Shown: piece by piece, positions 1 to 11,940 of the stretch
Layout: every line of letters starts with the position of its first letter
How positions within the stretch are numbered: position 1 is the stretch's first letter
Assembly (NCBI GenBank): GCA_025267735.1
Contig: CM046303.1
Span: forward strand, 17,722,403 to 17,786,402
Source: Mactra quadrangularis
Lineage: Eukaryota > Mollusca > Bivalvia > Venerida > Mactridae
Direction of reading: 5' to 3'
Length of the DNA stretch: 64,000 nt
Program-made: the position numbers and the translations under genes
Notes under the pieces: generated by a model
Database searches by the model: none
The model's input: the letters and a program-made list of their open reading frames with translations, nothing else
Told to the model about the DNA's origin: nothing

Positions 1-61
1 TGATATTGTGCGCATAACATTTTAGTTTGGGATTACTAATATGAACCTCATCTTAACCTGT

Positions 62-806
62 TACAGTCCAACTTGTGCTAACGGCCACCTCCGAATAGCG
101 GGCACCTGCCGACAGCGGCCATTTCGATTTCCCCCCGACCGAAAACGCTCTTAAAAAGGCCGTGAATAACGGTCACCTGTCGACTGCGACCAGCGGTCAG
201 TCTAAACCATCCCGCGGCTAGTTTAGAACTGTGAACAACGGCCAGACGATTGTTTGAAGACAGTATTTCATATAAAGGCGATTTCGAAAGCAGGCCGCCA
301 TTTTTGTTAATGTTAAGCTAAAAAACCGTAATCCAATTTTTCCGGATTTTTTCACAATTTAAACAATTTTAATTATTAATTGATGCTAAATTCGTTCAAC
401 TGTGACCGCTGTATACAGGTAATTTGACAACTGGGATAAGATAGAAATACTATAAAAAAGGTCAGAGTAGTGAGAATTTGTGGAGTGCATTTCTTAATGT
501 TGAGGGCATAGCATGAAATGTAGCTGCAAACAAAAAATCACTGATTTCTTTGTTTTAGTCATTCTTTGTTCAAAGTTTTGTTTTATTCATTTATAGTCAC
601 AACTTCAATAATGATAATGTGAATAATGAATTAAGGTTGAAAATAAAAACAATTTTAATTATTAATTCATGTTAATTATGAACTCTGTCTCTCAAGTCTG
701 ACGAAACATTGCCCGTTTGTTCCTCCCTCCGAACAAAGGCCACCTGTGAACAAAGGCCACTTTTCTATTTACCCTTGGCCGGCCGTTGTTCACAGGTTGG
801 ACTGTA
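62..806. mobile_element. MITE, pogo/Tc1-mariner-like, TA-flanked
   Basis: Terminal inverted repeats CAGTCCAAC(T/C)TGTG face each other at 64 and 804 and are each flanked by TA, the target duplication of Tc1/mariner elements. Inside both ends the short motif GGCCACCTGTGAACAA, or variants of it, recurs several times; it reads as a subterminal transposase-binding array. The core is plain AT-rich DNA without an open frame, so the element is non-autonomous. Assignment to pogo-like rather than other Tc1/mariner groups is inference. Confidence 0.75.
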
Positions 807-949
807 TTTATAAAAAATCAAATAGTATTTCCTTGCACTGCAGACAAGCTCTTGGATGATGGGCACACATTGAGCAATACACACTTTCAGATAGCCATTG
901 CTAGTATTTTTTTTCGTGTATTCTCCTACTAATTTATAACTAATTTATT

Positions 950-1141
950 GTGAAACAAGTTCTTACAACTAAGATTTATCACTTTGGAGTCCACTTCCTG
1001 GTCCCCCAGTACTAAGCTAGTAAGATAAAGTTCCTTGCTCAAGGAAACAATGGGTTAGGTTTTTGGTGGGATTCGAACAAAGTGGAGCTGGCTATCCAAT
1101 GATTACCAGTCCAATGTCGTAACCACTCGGCCACGCCCACT
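950..1141 (-). mobile_element. tRNA-derived SINE, reversed (family A)
   Basis: On the minus strand it begins GGCGTGGCCGAGTGGTTACG, a tRNA Leu/Ser-like A box, and contains GTTCGAATCCCACC, a B box. A tail shared with other copies follows. Related copies lie at about 10985-11190, 19556-19750 and 25690-25785. The order A box, TTGGACTGGTAATCATTGG, B box shows that this is the left end of the SINE. Confidence 0.7.
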
Positions 1142-1322
1142 TTCGTGTATTTTTGTGCATCCATCATTCAAATATGGTACAATATATATGTATATTCATG
1201 AACCTTTTCCATGTTCATACTTGGTCTTAAAGAAAAAATTATCATGTTAATATGTTTATGTCTTGTTTTCTTTTGGGTTTAATAGCCTAAGAAATTATAT
1301 GTAATAAACCATATATTTACAG

Positions 1323-4300
1323 ACAAACTTGCAATATTTGTAACAGAAGATCATCTGACGATCCTAAAAATGATAAAGAAATACAGGTAAATAAATCTGT
1401 TAAAGTTCTTTAAAAAATCTCTTGGCATTTAGGTTTTGAATAATATAATTTGATCATTTGTGATCACTTGGCCCATCTTTGTTGTGTTCTAAAACCTTCT
1501 AATACTGTGCTATCATTTGTAGCTGGTTAATTTTTTCCTGAAATAGAAATAAGAAAAAGATCATTGATATTCAACAGTAGTTGCTAAAATAATTAGAATT
1601 TCTTAGGATGAATTTCTTCTCCTGCTTGTGATTGATAAATCTTTTTGGTTTACAATGGGCTTTATACCAGGGTGTTTTATAATTAATGCAACTGGCACGT
1701 AATCTCGAAAATCCTGTGCATTATCATTTTGACACTTTGTATACACAAAGTTCAATTCTTCTCCTATATGTGTGCAACATTTTATACATGTTATCACTTC
1801 CATTTGTGAAAAAGGCTTAGTTTAAACATAGTCGTTTGGTTTCACTGCATGTAAATGGTTGGAAAACGTTCAGTGCGTTGGTTGCAAATTCAGTCCTATA
1901 TATTTGCACAAAGTTGGCAAAAATACTTGCAATTTTATTGTACCCAGATGTGAATGAATGTTGTAAGAGCCCTTTTTTAAAGACAATTCCTTTGGTCAGG
2001 ATTATTGTTCAAGATTGTAAAGTCACCTGATGAAATTGGTATATAGGATTGCTATACATCAAGTTGAAAATTACCATCATTATGAAAGCAGTCTTTGAAT
2101 CAAACTTTTATATTTTTGTTACAGCTAAGTTTAGATGTACTTGCTGCTATTTTGAGTTATAGTTACTTACCCTCAGAGGTTTTGAGAGATGTTGTTTGTG
2201 CCTTATGTAGGATGGTAAATATCAGAAAGTTCTGTGAGCCTAGCTGGGAGGTAAAGTATTTATTTTGTTTTTCAAATTCTACCCGATTCTAGGTTTTCAT
2301 CTATAATAATTAAATAGTTCTTGAAACATTATTTCTATGATATGGGCTAAAATTATGATTGATATCTTTGTTTGGGCTGATATCTTCATATAAAAAAATT
2401 GACTACAGTTCTGTGTTACCAGTTCTTGTATTTGAGCATTCTGTTGAAATCATGAAGTTTAAGTGAACGTTTTTGAGAAATGCTTCATTTCTTATAATGT
2501 TAAAAGTGGCATGAAATTTAGTATTTATAAATTCTGGCCTTTCACTAAAACTGGTTTCTAGAGTCCTTGCTTTTTTTAGGGTCGGTTCTGCTAGGCGAGA
2601 GGTTTTTATCCCTACCTATCAATTTCCTATGGAATGGTCTGCTATGATCAAGTTAATTGAATTGCTACTTATGTAGCAAGATTGTTCCTTGCTCGCCAAA
2701 ACATTCAGAACACCTCTGCTTTTCAAAATGTGTGCTCCTATTGGAAACCAATAATATTGACTTATTTTTTATTCAATGCATAGATTTCCACCGAGTGGTT
2801 GAAGAAAATAATCTGGTTAATAATTGATTAGAACATTTTTCATATGTTACAATTAATTTTGGAAATCGCCCTCTTGGATTTGCTAGCTTGTAGCAAACTG
2901 ATCCGTAGAACTCTTATGCTACAAAGAATTGCTTTCAAACAGCACTAGCTAGCATTCTTCTTACAGAACAAACCCGTATGTGATATGTGTTTTCTCTGAT
3001 TTCAGTTAATGAGAAAGTTATTAGGAACACATCTTGGACATAGTTGTATATATACAATGTGTGATATGTTACAAGTAGAGTAAGTCATCTCTTATACTTT
3101 CTTGTTTATCTGATGATTCCTTAGTCTGAAGTTGGTGCACCCTGGTTTAAATCCCCAGAGACAGTTATTTTGCCACCTTGAGTTTCAAGGCAGAAACTCC
3201 ATAGGTTCTAGTTTTCGTTATTTCTTTTGTGGCATCCATTTTATTACGTAAGTTTAAAAAATCTGGAAAATCTCCCTATTTGCTCCTTCACAGTGTGGAA
3301 TGTTTGAGTTTAATATTGTTGCTATGTCTGAGATGTTCCCAGACTCCTTTTGTTAACCCTGGAAGATTTATTTATTTATGTGGCTAAATTGTAAGGTAAA
3401 ATTTCCCTAATGCCTTTTACATGAAATCATTCCAACATGCTGCATCAAATTACTCATTGTTTGTATGTTTAAATGGCGTTGGGATATTGATATTACAAAA
3501 TCTAAGCTTGATTAGTAAATCTGAAACCTGCTGAATTTGATTTAATTGATTGTAAAGAAGTCACATGGCATTGTATGCCGATTTTTTTGTAACCCTCGCG
3601 ACAGTTATTATAAGGTTATTCTGTATGTACAATGTAATTATTGTGACTTCGACTTAAAAAGCCATGATACTAAATTCTCATCATATATTTTATCACAATT
3701 TTTATTTCAGGGAGAAGCCAGTAGATGATTCATTATTAAGAGGAGCTATATTTTACATTGGTATGGCATTATGGGGTTCTAAAAAAGTCAAAGATCTAAA
3801 ACATACTCCTGCTGCAGTTTTACCATCATTTTTACATGTAAGAACACATTAACATATTTTTTATTGATATTACATATTACCCATATCACCTTTAAACTTG
3901 CAGTGTATAGTAAGCTGGTCAATTGTTTGGTCTATGAATCCAGGGGTCCATGAATTAAATTTGGTGTAAGCAACATACATTTTTTTCCTCTCTTCCCAAC
4001 TTGTTGATAGAAATTAGGTGTAAATCAATATACATTGTATTACTATGTCTCTCACTTTCAAACTTGTTGATAGTGTTGTACAACCCCCACACCATGGGTG
4101 AAAGTTTTCCGTATTTTGACGGAATTCCGTAATTTCGACGGCCGCCAAGGCCATTTTTCCAATTCATGTAAATCTGTTGAGAAATTTGAGGGGGGGGGGG
4201 GGTAGGGGGTGAGGGTGTCAAAATCGGTGTTTGGCGATCGTAATCACGAAAAAGGGAAGTAATTTTGACGGAAATACGGAATTTACCAATGTCAGTGACA

Positions 4301-7300
4301 CGTTAAAATGTATCTAATAGCATGCGTCATTTGACGTAACTTTTTCAATTTAATTTAACAACGGTACACAAATATAATCTGCTAAAAATAACTTTGACGG
4401 AATTACAAGTCATTTTTTCGGTGATCAGTAGATCACTAAATACGGCTTTTAATTGCATACGACGCAGGCATTTGGTTACGAGGTATCAATTTAAAATAGT
4501 GATCTTGTCTTATTACTTTACTATTTGTCTCAAATCGTCTTTATATTTCATTATTAACCAGCGATTGAATTCAATTTAATCCTTTGTTTGGTTACAAATT
4601 TACACATGTTTGACATTGTTAAGATGTGTGTCCTGTCGGCTTTTTTCACACTCTGATGTTTTATTACACAGCAATGTCTTAAATGCAACGTCTCAGTGTG
4701 TCATCATAGCGTTAAGTTTGATTTAATAGTTTATATAATTAGTTTTGCTTAAAACAAGAATAACCTAGTTTTTTTAATTGTCCGCTAGATTATAATGATC
4801 AAAAGAAAATGATCGATTAAAACAGATATTGGCAAATGCAGATAGGCATGTTCCTTTGTTTACATTCACCTACTTTTAAAATAGCACTGTCTTTAAATTG
4901 TTTACTTTTAAACAGTTTAATTTGGTTATTTTATACAACTTTACGCTCGGCGATTTCTTCAGAAATGTCTGCGATTTTTATTGAATTATTTCAAACCCTT
5001 GAACTCAGACATTTAGAATACACAAAATATTTGTAAATCAGCGATTCCCTGATGTAAATTTGCAGAATTAATTCTTAAAAAACGACTATTTTCAACACGT
5101 TTCCATGTGCACTTGTTTTTTAAAAATCGGCAAATTAACGTACGAAATCTTTTTTTTTGAAGTAATCGTGTGGTGGACAAAGCCATGTTAAATTTGTAAA
5201 TAGTTGATTTTTGTTCAATTATGACTATGTGCAAAACAAACCAACATTTTTATAATGCAGCTCATATTTGATATAAATTGGTTAGATAGTCATATAAGTT
5301 AGTTATAACACTGACCCTTGAAAACTTCAAATGACCCTCGAAAAAATAAAAATAGGGGTAAAAATGACTCTTAAGTTTTTAAAGATTGCAGGAACACAGA
5401 TATAGTAATGTTTTCTACATATTAAGGCCACTACTTCTTTTATATAAATTGGTTTACAAAACCGGCGACCGTAAATTTCGTGAAAATGGAAAAAAAATTG
5501 AGAAACACCAGTTTTTTTGTTGTTCCGACCGACCAAAAAATCGACGAAAATGAAAAAAAAACAGACCGATTTGGGGAAAAACACTTACTCTATTTTGAGA
5601 GAAAACAAAATAATAAAATGCCACAGAAAAATAATCGTCGAAACAAACATTTTTTCAAAGACAATTTTTTGGCACTCGACCAAGAAGTTTTATGGAGTAA
5701 TTCAATAATTTGATGTCTAAATATCAACATTTATCACTATAACTTAACTAAAATTGTAACAAAACAGTCATGTTAACATACGTCATAAGCAATGATAAAG
5801 ACACAAGCCTCTGTTCCTTTGTTCTTTTTAATCCTAGAAATTCTATCTAGTTTATATTTAATTACAAAATGAATACGTAAATGCAATGCACTTTAACTTA
5901 AACACCGAGTTTAACACATGATACACCTTAAATTGATTTAAAATCGGACTCAGTTGAACAGTGACGTAGACTTAGTGTCTGCATCAACTCTACACAGCTC
6001 TGTGTACGTGACGTCATATGTTCCCCTGCTGTGTTAACACTACTACTGATGACAAACAGGTAATTAAGACAGGCAAGAAGATTTCACATTCTACTGTTAA
6101 TACCCCAAAATACTCAAACAGTCTCATTTAAATTAAAGCTGTATTTTGCATAACACCAAAAGATTAAGTCCATTTTCGTTTAAGGGGCGAGCAGATTCTA
6201 ATTGCAATCTTCTGGATAACTTAGGTATATTAGCATGTTGCAGTTCTTTCTTGTTTAGTCTAAAGCATAATTTGCCCAAATGACAAGCCCGTATTTATGC
6301 ACTCAAAAGTCAACAGATTTGGTCCATTATTATTGTATAGGGGTACTGACTATAAAATCCTCATTCATGATGACTTAAGTACTCCGAGTAGTTTTTTTTT
6401 TTTGTTGAGTCAATCCCGTATTTCACAAATAATATTTTAACTTTATTTATACTCCAAAAAAGTCAACAGGACTAGTCCATAATTATTGTATAGGGATGCT
6501 GGTACACATTTTGGATGACTCAATTATATTGAGCAGTTGTATGTTGTCTCTTTATAATTTACCCAATAACATTGAGACTTTACTTATACACCAAAGTTAA
6601 CAGGTTTGGTCCATGATGATGTTAGCAAAACTGATTCTAAATTTATACAGTAATCTTGGAAGTTTTAAATTGAATGTTCATATTGTATGATCAGCATTTG
6701 TATAGATTAAATAGACAAATTTGTTTACATTCAAAATTTCTAATATTGTGAATCTTGGAACTTGGGTGTCATTTTGTCAGCTGGACAACATGTAAAACAA
6801 GATTTGAGTAACAACATAGGCATTACCAATGTGTATGTAATTTAATACATGGGTCTGTTTGCCAAAAGAGCTGCCATTGATATAAAATTTTGTAGCAATA
6901 TATTGAACAATAGTTATTGGTGAAACATCAAAATATCAAGTCAGACAAGGAGTGTAATAGAAGCTGCTAGAACTTATTTTTTTTTTATTTATTTATTTAC
7001 TTTAAATTTGTTAAGGTTATATTTTCAAATTTTAAAATATGTATGTTCCTTATCATCAACATCATCTCCTGTGACAAATACTTGCTAAGTCGAGCATGCT
7101 GTCTCTGACAGCTCTTGTTCTGTTCTTAGTGCAAAATAAGCATGACATTGGTCTGTGAAAAAAATATTTTACATGCAATCAGAAAGCATATACCTGCTGC
7201 CATAAAAGACTTATCTATCAATTTCACTTGCAAAGTGGATTAAAATTATTCTCTGTGTACATTCAGCTTGGTCTTATACACAAACTTTAAATGATTTGAT

Positions 7301-10300
7301 GGCATGTTTAAGAATTAAGATAGTTATATACCATACAATTTGTAATTTGAATGATGAGGGAGTCAAGTTAAGAACTTATGAAGTACTCATGAGTACCAAA
7401 ATGCTTAATATATGTACATAGATATTTTACTCAGAAGTCCTGAAAGTTCCTGCTAGCTTCCATGAATGCTTGATTTTACTGCTTTATTTTGCTTCTACAC
7501 TGTCAGCTTTCGGGGGCCTTCGGCCCCCTGAACCCCCGCCAAGGCGTTGCCCTGGACCCACCGGGGGTCCTAGCGGCCCCCTGGCCCCCAGCATTTTCTT
7601 CAGTATTTTCAGTTTTCACAACTTTCACCCATGTGTACAATATATCAAAAGTTAGAGTTCGGTAAGATCTGTATCTCTGTTAATGTATTCATTGATTGCA
7701 CTGTCCTTGTTGGTTCTTTGGGTATTGGCACAGCGTTTAATTGTCCCAGATTTTTATTCTTTTTGGAACACTGCTTTACTGTACTGTTATATAATATAGA
7801 AACATTTATAGACTTGTATACCTTTTAATAAAATATTTGAAACCTTGTTTTATTCAGGCTCTAGATTTAGACAGTCCAAAGATTCACTATGAAGTTATGT
7901 TATCTACACAGAGGTTAGTTAAGAAATATGGTAAAGATTTACCACATGCAACATGGGAAATTATTCTAGATCTACTAGATAGTGTCTATAAACATTTAAA
8001 TGTAAGTATTTTATATATTATGTTTTCTTTATTGTTTAGTAAAGTGTGATGTTAAACAATGGAACAGAGGACAAAAATATATGTATAATAGTTTGTTATA
8101 GGGCGACAATATTAACCTGAGCTTGAACTACCTAATTATAATAATAATACACTTCAACTACATTATATCCTGAGTTTCAGTATGCGTGTATATTATGGTC
8201 ATACAGGTGTTTATAACAACTTACGTGACAAAGTATTTATTCCTATGAAAACAAAATTATTGTTCAGTGCATTTATTTTGCCGGACGCTTCCGAAAAAGC
8301 ATGATTTACAAACAAAGAAGGCATGTGGGAAAGCTGGCATTGGCTTTGGTTGGGGGTGTGGGGGGGCAGTGTCGTTAACAATTGCGCGTAAGTTTTTTCT
8401 TTACCATATATTTCTGCCATTTATTGTCAGATCTTTATGAAACTTTATACAATGATAACATACCATGTGATGAACAGAATTAGGAAGTAACCACAACTCT
8501 ACCTGGCTTTATTATGGATTATTTCCCTTTGTAATTTTTGCGTTGAAGTTTTTAATATGTTGGATATCTGTCAGTTATGGTCAGATCTTGATGAAAATCA
8601 GGCTTTAATGTGGTTTTCACATTACATTTTAAATTGTATATTACAGTCAGCTAAGGATTTATCAGCACATCCACAGACACCAGTAGAACTACATGATACT
8701 TTATCTTCTATTGAACAATTATATGAACATGGTCATTATTCTGGTCCAGTTGACAGATTCTTTAGAATTATTGAAAAATGTGCTGCTAAAAGACCTGTAA
8801 GTGATTATCTATTTTACATTTTACATATTTGTCAAATTATTTTGGATGTTTTTTTTATTAAGTTAGACTTATTGTAAAAAACTGAATTTTGAAATAGAGC
8901 TATTGTTTTATTATACCCCCGCTTCGAGGAAGAGGGGGGGTATACTGTTTTACCCTTGTCCGTGCGTGTGTGCGTGCGTGCGTCTGTCCGTCCGTTACAA
9001 AATTTCTGTCGCAGTTTTCTCAGCAACTATAATATGCAGCAGCCTAATACTTTGCATATTGCTTCATCCCATAGTCCCATGTGGTGTAAAGCGATTTCAT
9101 GCTCCTTGCTCATCTACTTCCTGTTTGTCGCATATTTTTAGATTTTTGCGGGAGTATCACTAGTGAGCATTAGCTCACAGATTTACTTGTTTAAATTTAT
9201 GATAACTTTAAATGTGAAATACGCATAGTTATTGGGATGTAATAATTTTTGAAAGTATTGGCCTTAATGTGGTGGTATACACACATTCATTTGGAATGCA
9301 GCCATCTTGGTTCAATTCCCAACTATGGCTAGGCATGACCTTCCATGTCTACAATGATATTTTGTTTCCTGTAAAGATAATGTGTTGGTTCCTTGTTGAT
9401 AGGTAAGCTAGTACTGGTGAAAGAAATTTGACCTGATAAGATATTTAGATGAGCTGGTGTCATAAAAAGCAATGCAGAGAAGAATATTTTGATTTATTTG
9501 CTTCAATATTTTGTATAGTAAATTTTCCTAAAGTGGAATAGGAAGGTACTATGCACTGCATCATATTTCTCTTCATCTGCCAGATCTTACGAAGAAACAA
9601 CCAAGGGGTAGGAAATCTTCATGCTATAGAAGCACCCTGTCCCTATTTCCTGCTCTTTTTAAGCTCTTGAACATTCATTACTGTTATAAAGTAAACCAAA
9701 GAATCTGTGGAACACTCAGTATGTCAGGCCCCAGTTTCACGAAAAAACTCAAGTTTGTACTCGAACTCAATCTTATGTTTTGATCATTAATTTCATTCAT
9801 ATAATTAATGTTACAACAAATGTAGTATCATTAGAAACCCCAATAGTGATTCAAAAGCCATGTGATATAAAATAAAACTGATTTACATGTTTGGATAAGG
9901 TTTAATTTAATGTTAATGAATTGAGTCTGTTAATGAACTGTTGAGTTGAGTCTCAAGTGAAAACTGAGTTTGTGGTTTTAAGTTTATAATAAAACCCATG
10001 ATATTTTATGTTGAAACATTTTAAATATTTTCATTATTTTCATCCTCTAATAACAACCATTTTAACAACATTTACATGCTATTTAGAGGCCAAAAACACT
10101 TGAGTCTGTTATTGAGTTCGTACTTAAGTTTGTTTGTGAAACTGGGGCCAGTCATTTACCATTATTTCTGTAAGTTCTGTGATAGAGCTTTTTTACTGCA
10201 AGTTTATTTATCAGATGCAGTTTCTAACAAGTTATATGATATATTTCAGGAAAACTCTGTTATTCTCCTAATCACATACCTGGCTCTAGATATTCATCCA

Positions 10301-11940
10301 GAAAAAGAAAATTGGATAAAAAATCTATACTTACTGCTAGATAAATATTTCAGGTGAGATAAAAGAATAATCTTTAAACAGTTAATCAGTGGACTAGTGC
10401 AAAACTAGTCTAATTACGTGTAAAAAAGAAGGATGTAGATAAGTTTTGCACTGCCCTATCAATTTTTAAATAATTATCTAATGAGAAAAGGTTATGTTCT
10501 TGTATTGCTTACTGTCTTTTAGCATTAATTATAAAATATTAAACTGTACTCATCATGATCTTGGTAATGTCCTGTCATCATTTTTATATAAAAAACATAT
10601 TAAACCAGGACACTACAATGTATTTGCATGTCATCATAGTCAACAATATTACACTTATTCTTGAAATTCATTGATGATTTATATGTTGATTTTTACCAGT
10701 TTCTTAATATGCAAATTTTAACACAAAGTTTAATTTTGATTTGCTGTGAAAACTAAACTTGAAAAAGATATGACAGTTTCCATCAATATTAAATATGGGC
10801 TCCTCATCACAATGTTGAGAACAGTAGCTAATTTATGCTAACCATGCTTTGTTCACACAGTCACCCTCATAAACTTTCTGGAGCTTTAGCCCAATGTATT
10901 ATGGTTTATAGTAATGGTCAAAATGATCAATGACTATGGCAGAATAAAATAAAAAAATTCACTTGTGGGTTAATTTAATGCCCGTTCACAATATGTTTGG
11001 GTAAATATTGGATAGCCAGGTTAGAGTTGGTTGGAATCATATCAAAAACCAAGTCTGTTGTTTATTTGAGCAAGAAACTTTATCCTTCTAGCTCAGATAT
11101 GGGAGACCAGAGAGTAGACTTGAAAGTGATTAAGTTGTAAGAACTTATTTCACAATCGAGCTAAAATAAATCAGTTAAAACTTAAACTATGAATATAGGT
11201 AATCTTACATTTTCATTACAGACAAGAAAAGAGGACAAAGGTTAGACAGAAAAGTCTTGAAGTATTATCATTTATTATTAGTTTAAACAAACATTTATAT
11301 GAGGTATGATAGTGTTATTTTATTTCTTTTTATGTTAGGCTAGTCCCAATAATTCATAGTAAAAATTATAATTAAATTATATAAGTAAAAATTATGGATG
11401 TATATAGGCATTATATGCCTGTTCTCCCATCCAATGTATACAATAAAATATGTATTAAATTAAAGTAAAAATAAACAACAAATTACGATATTTACAGCTA
11501 AAAAATAGGGACAGACAGTAATTTTGCCATTATTGCATTCTTCTTGAACCTAGTGACCCAAATAAAGTATAGGTTTGAATCCCACCTTGGGTGGTTACAC
11601 CCTTTCATTAACTGTGGTCATTTTATGTTAGCCAGCATTCCTATTCTAGCTTTCCTGGACCTTGTTCTATAACCAGTACTCACATAATACCTGTAGCGAT
11701 AATAGTTTAAAATGGAGAAATCTTTTATTCGACTGTAAAACTGTTGTTATTTTGAGGGTAGTAAACCCTGTTCATTTTTGTACTTTTCAGGATGATTTAA
11801 TCAATTGTATAGTTCTTCCATTATTGTGTAATGTTGATGATGATGTCAACATCAGAGAGATTATTGTTCAAATCTTAATGGATCTTGCTCAAAGTTGTAG
11901 TCCACATAACTTTCTAGATATCATCAATATTGTGGAAAAA
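1323..11940 (+). CDS. TSC2: TSC2 exons 1-9 of window: N-terminal helical (DUF3384-type) region
   Basis: Nine exons (1323-1386, 2125-2250, 3006-3079, 3711-3837, 7858-8001, 8647-8796, 10250-10353, 11222-11303, 11791-11940) code for the alpha-helical N-terminal part of tuberin. In human tuberin this region contacts hamartin. Readable landmarks that match the human order are FCEPSWE (exon 2), LLGTHLGHS (exon 3), [15 protein letters not shown] and AAVLPSF (exon 4), [10 protein letters not shown] (exon 5), EKCAAKRP (exon 6), [13 protein letters not shown] (exon 7), [14 protein letters not shown] (exon 8) and ILMDLAQSC (exon 9). Exon 1 is assigned from its phase and from its weak match just before [12 protein letters not shown]; it is the least certain of the set. 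The intron between 3838 and 7857 is enlarged by inserted elements. Confidence 0.92.

Larger units (their letters stand above)
1..1322. other. TSC2: TSC2 intron end, no coding sequence seen
   Basis: No exon could be placed left of 1323. The stretch is a TSC2 intron holding a TA-flanked MITE (62-806) and a reversed tRNA-headed SINE (about 950-1141), listed separately. Confidence 0.7.
4093..7633. mobile_element. Large element or nest bounded by CATGGGTGAAAGTT inverted repeats
   Basis: A 14-bp inverted repeat, perfect at both ends, opens at 4093 and closes at 7620-7633. The same termini bound a 143-bp copy at 19254-19396, so they belong to a real family. Inside the left end, GACGGAATTCCG and GACGGAAATACGGAAT mirror each other. 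Near the right end is a GC-rich hairpin (GGGGGCCTTCGGCCCCC, 7513-7529). The interval also holds minisatellite units and a 3' fragment of another element (about 6990-7119). It may be one long element with later insertions, or two related ends that happen to face each other. No matching target duplication was found. Confidence 0.45.
3838..7857. other. TSC2: 4 kb TSC2 intron, mostly inserted DNA
   Basis: No exon was found between 3837 and 7858. Most of the interval (4093-7633) is bracketed by one pair of inverted repeats. Short open frames at 5327-5713 are A/T-rich, overlap on both strands and show no protein-like pattern. Confidence 0.6.

Noticed and set aside
1..1322. Search for the preceding TSC2 exon
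   Set aside because: No acceptor-bounded frame resembling the human residues before the 1323 exon was found. The preceding exon is taken to lie outside the window.
5327..5713. Lys/Asn-rich and Phe-rich open frames on both strands
   Set aside because: They overlap one another on opposite strands in A/T-biased DNA inside an element; no protein features.
8903..9163. Cys-rich frames [10 protein letters not shown] and [10 protein letters not shown]
   Set aside because: The same frames appear in the near-identical element at 13579-13846; they derive from its GTCCGT tract.
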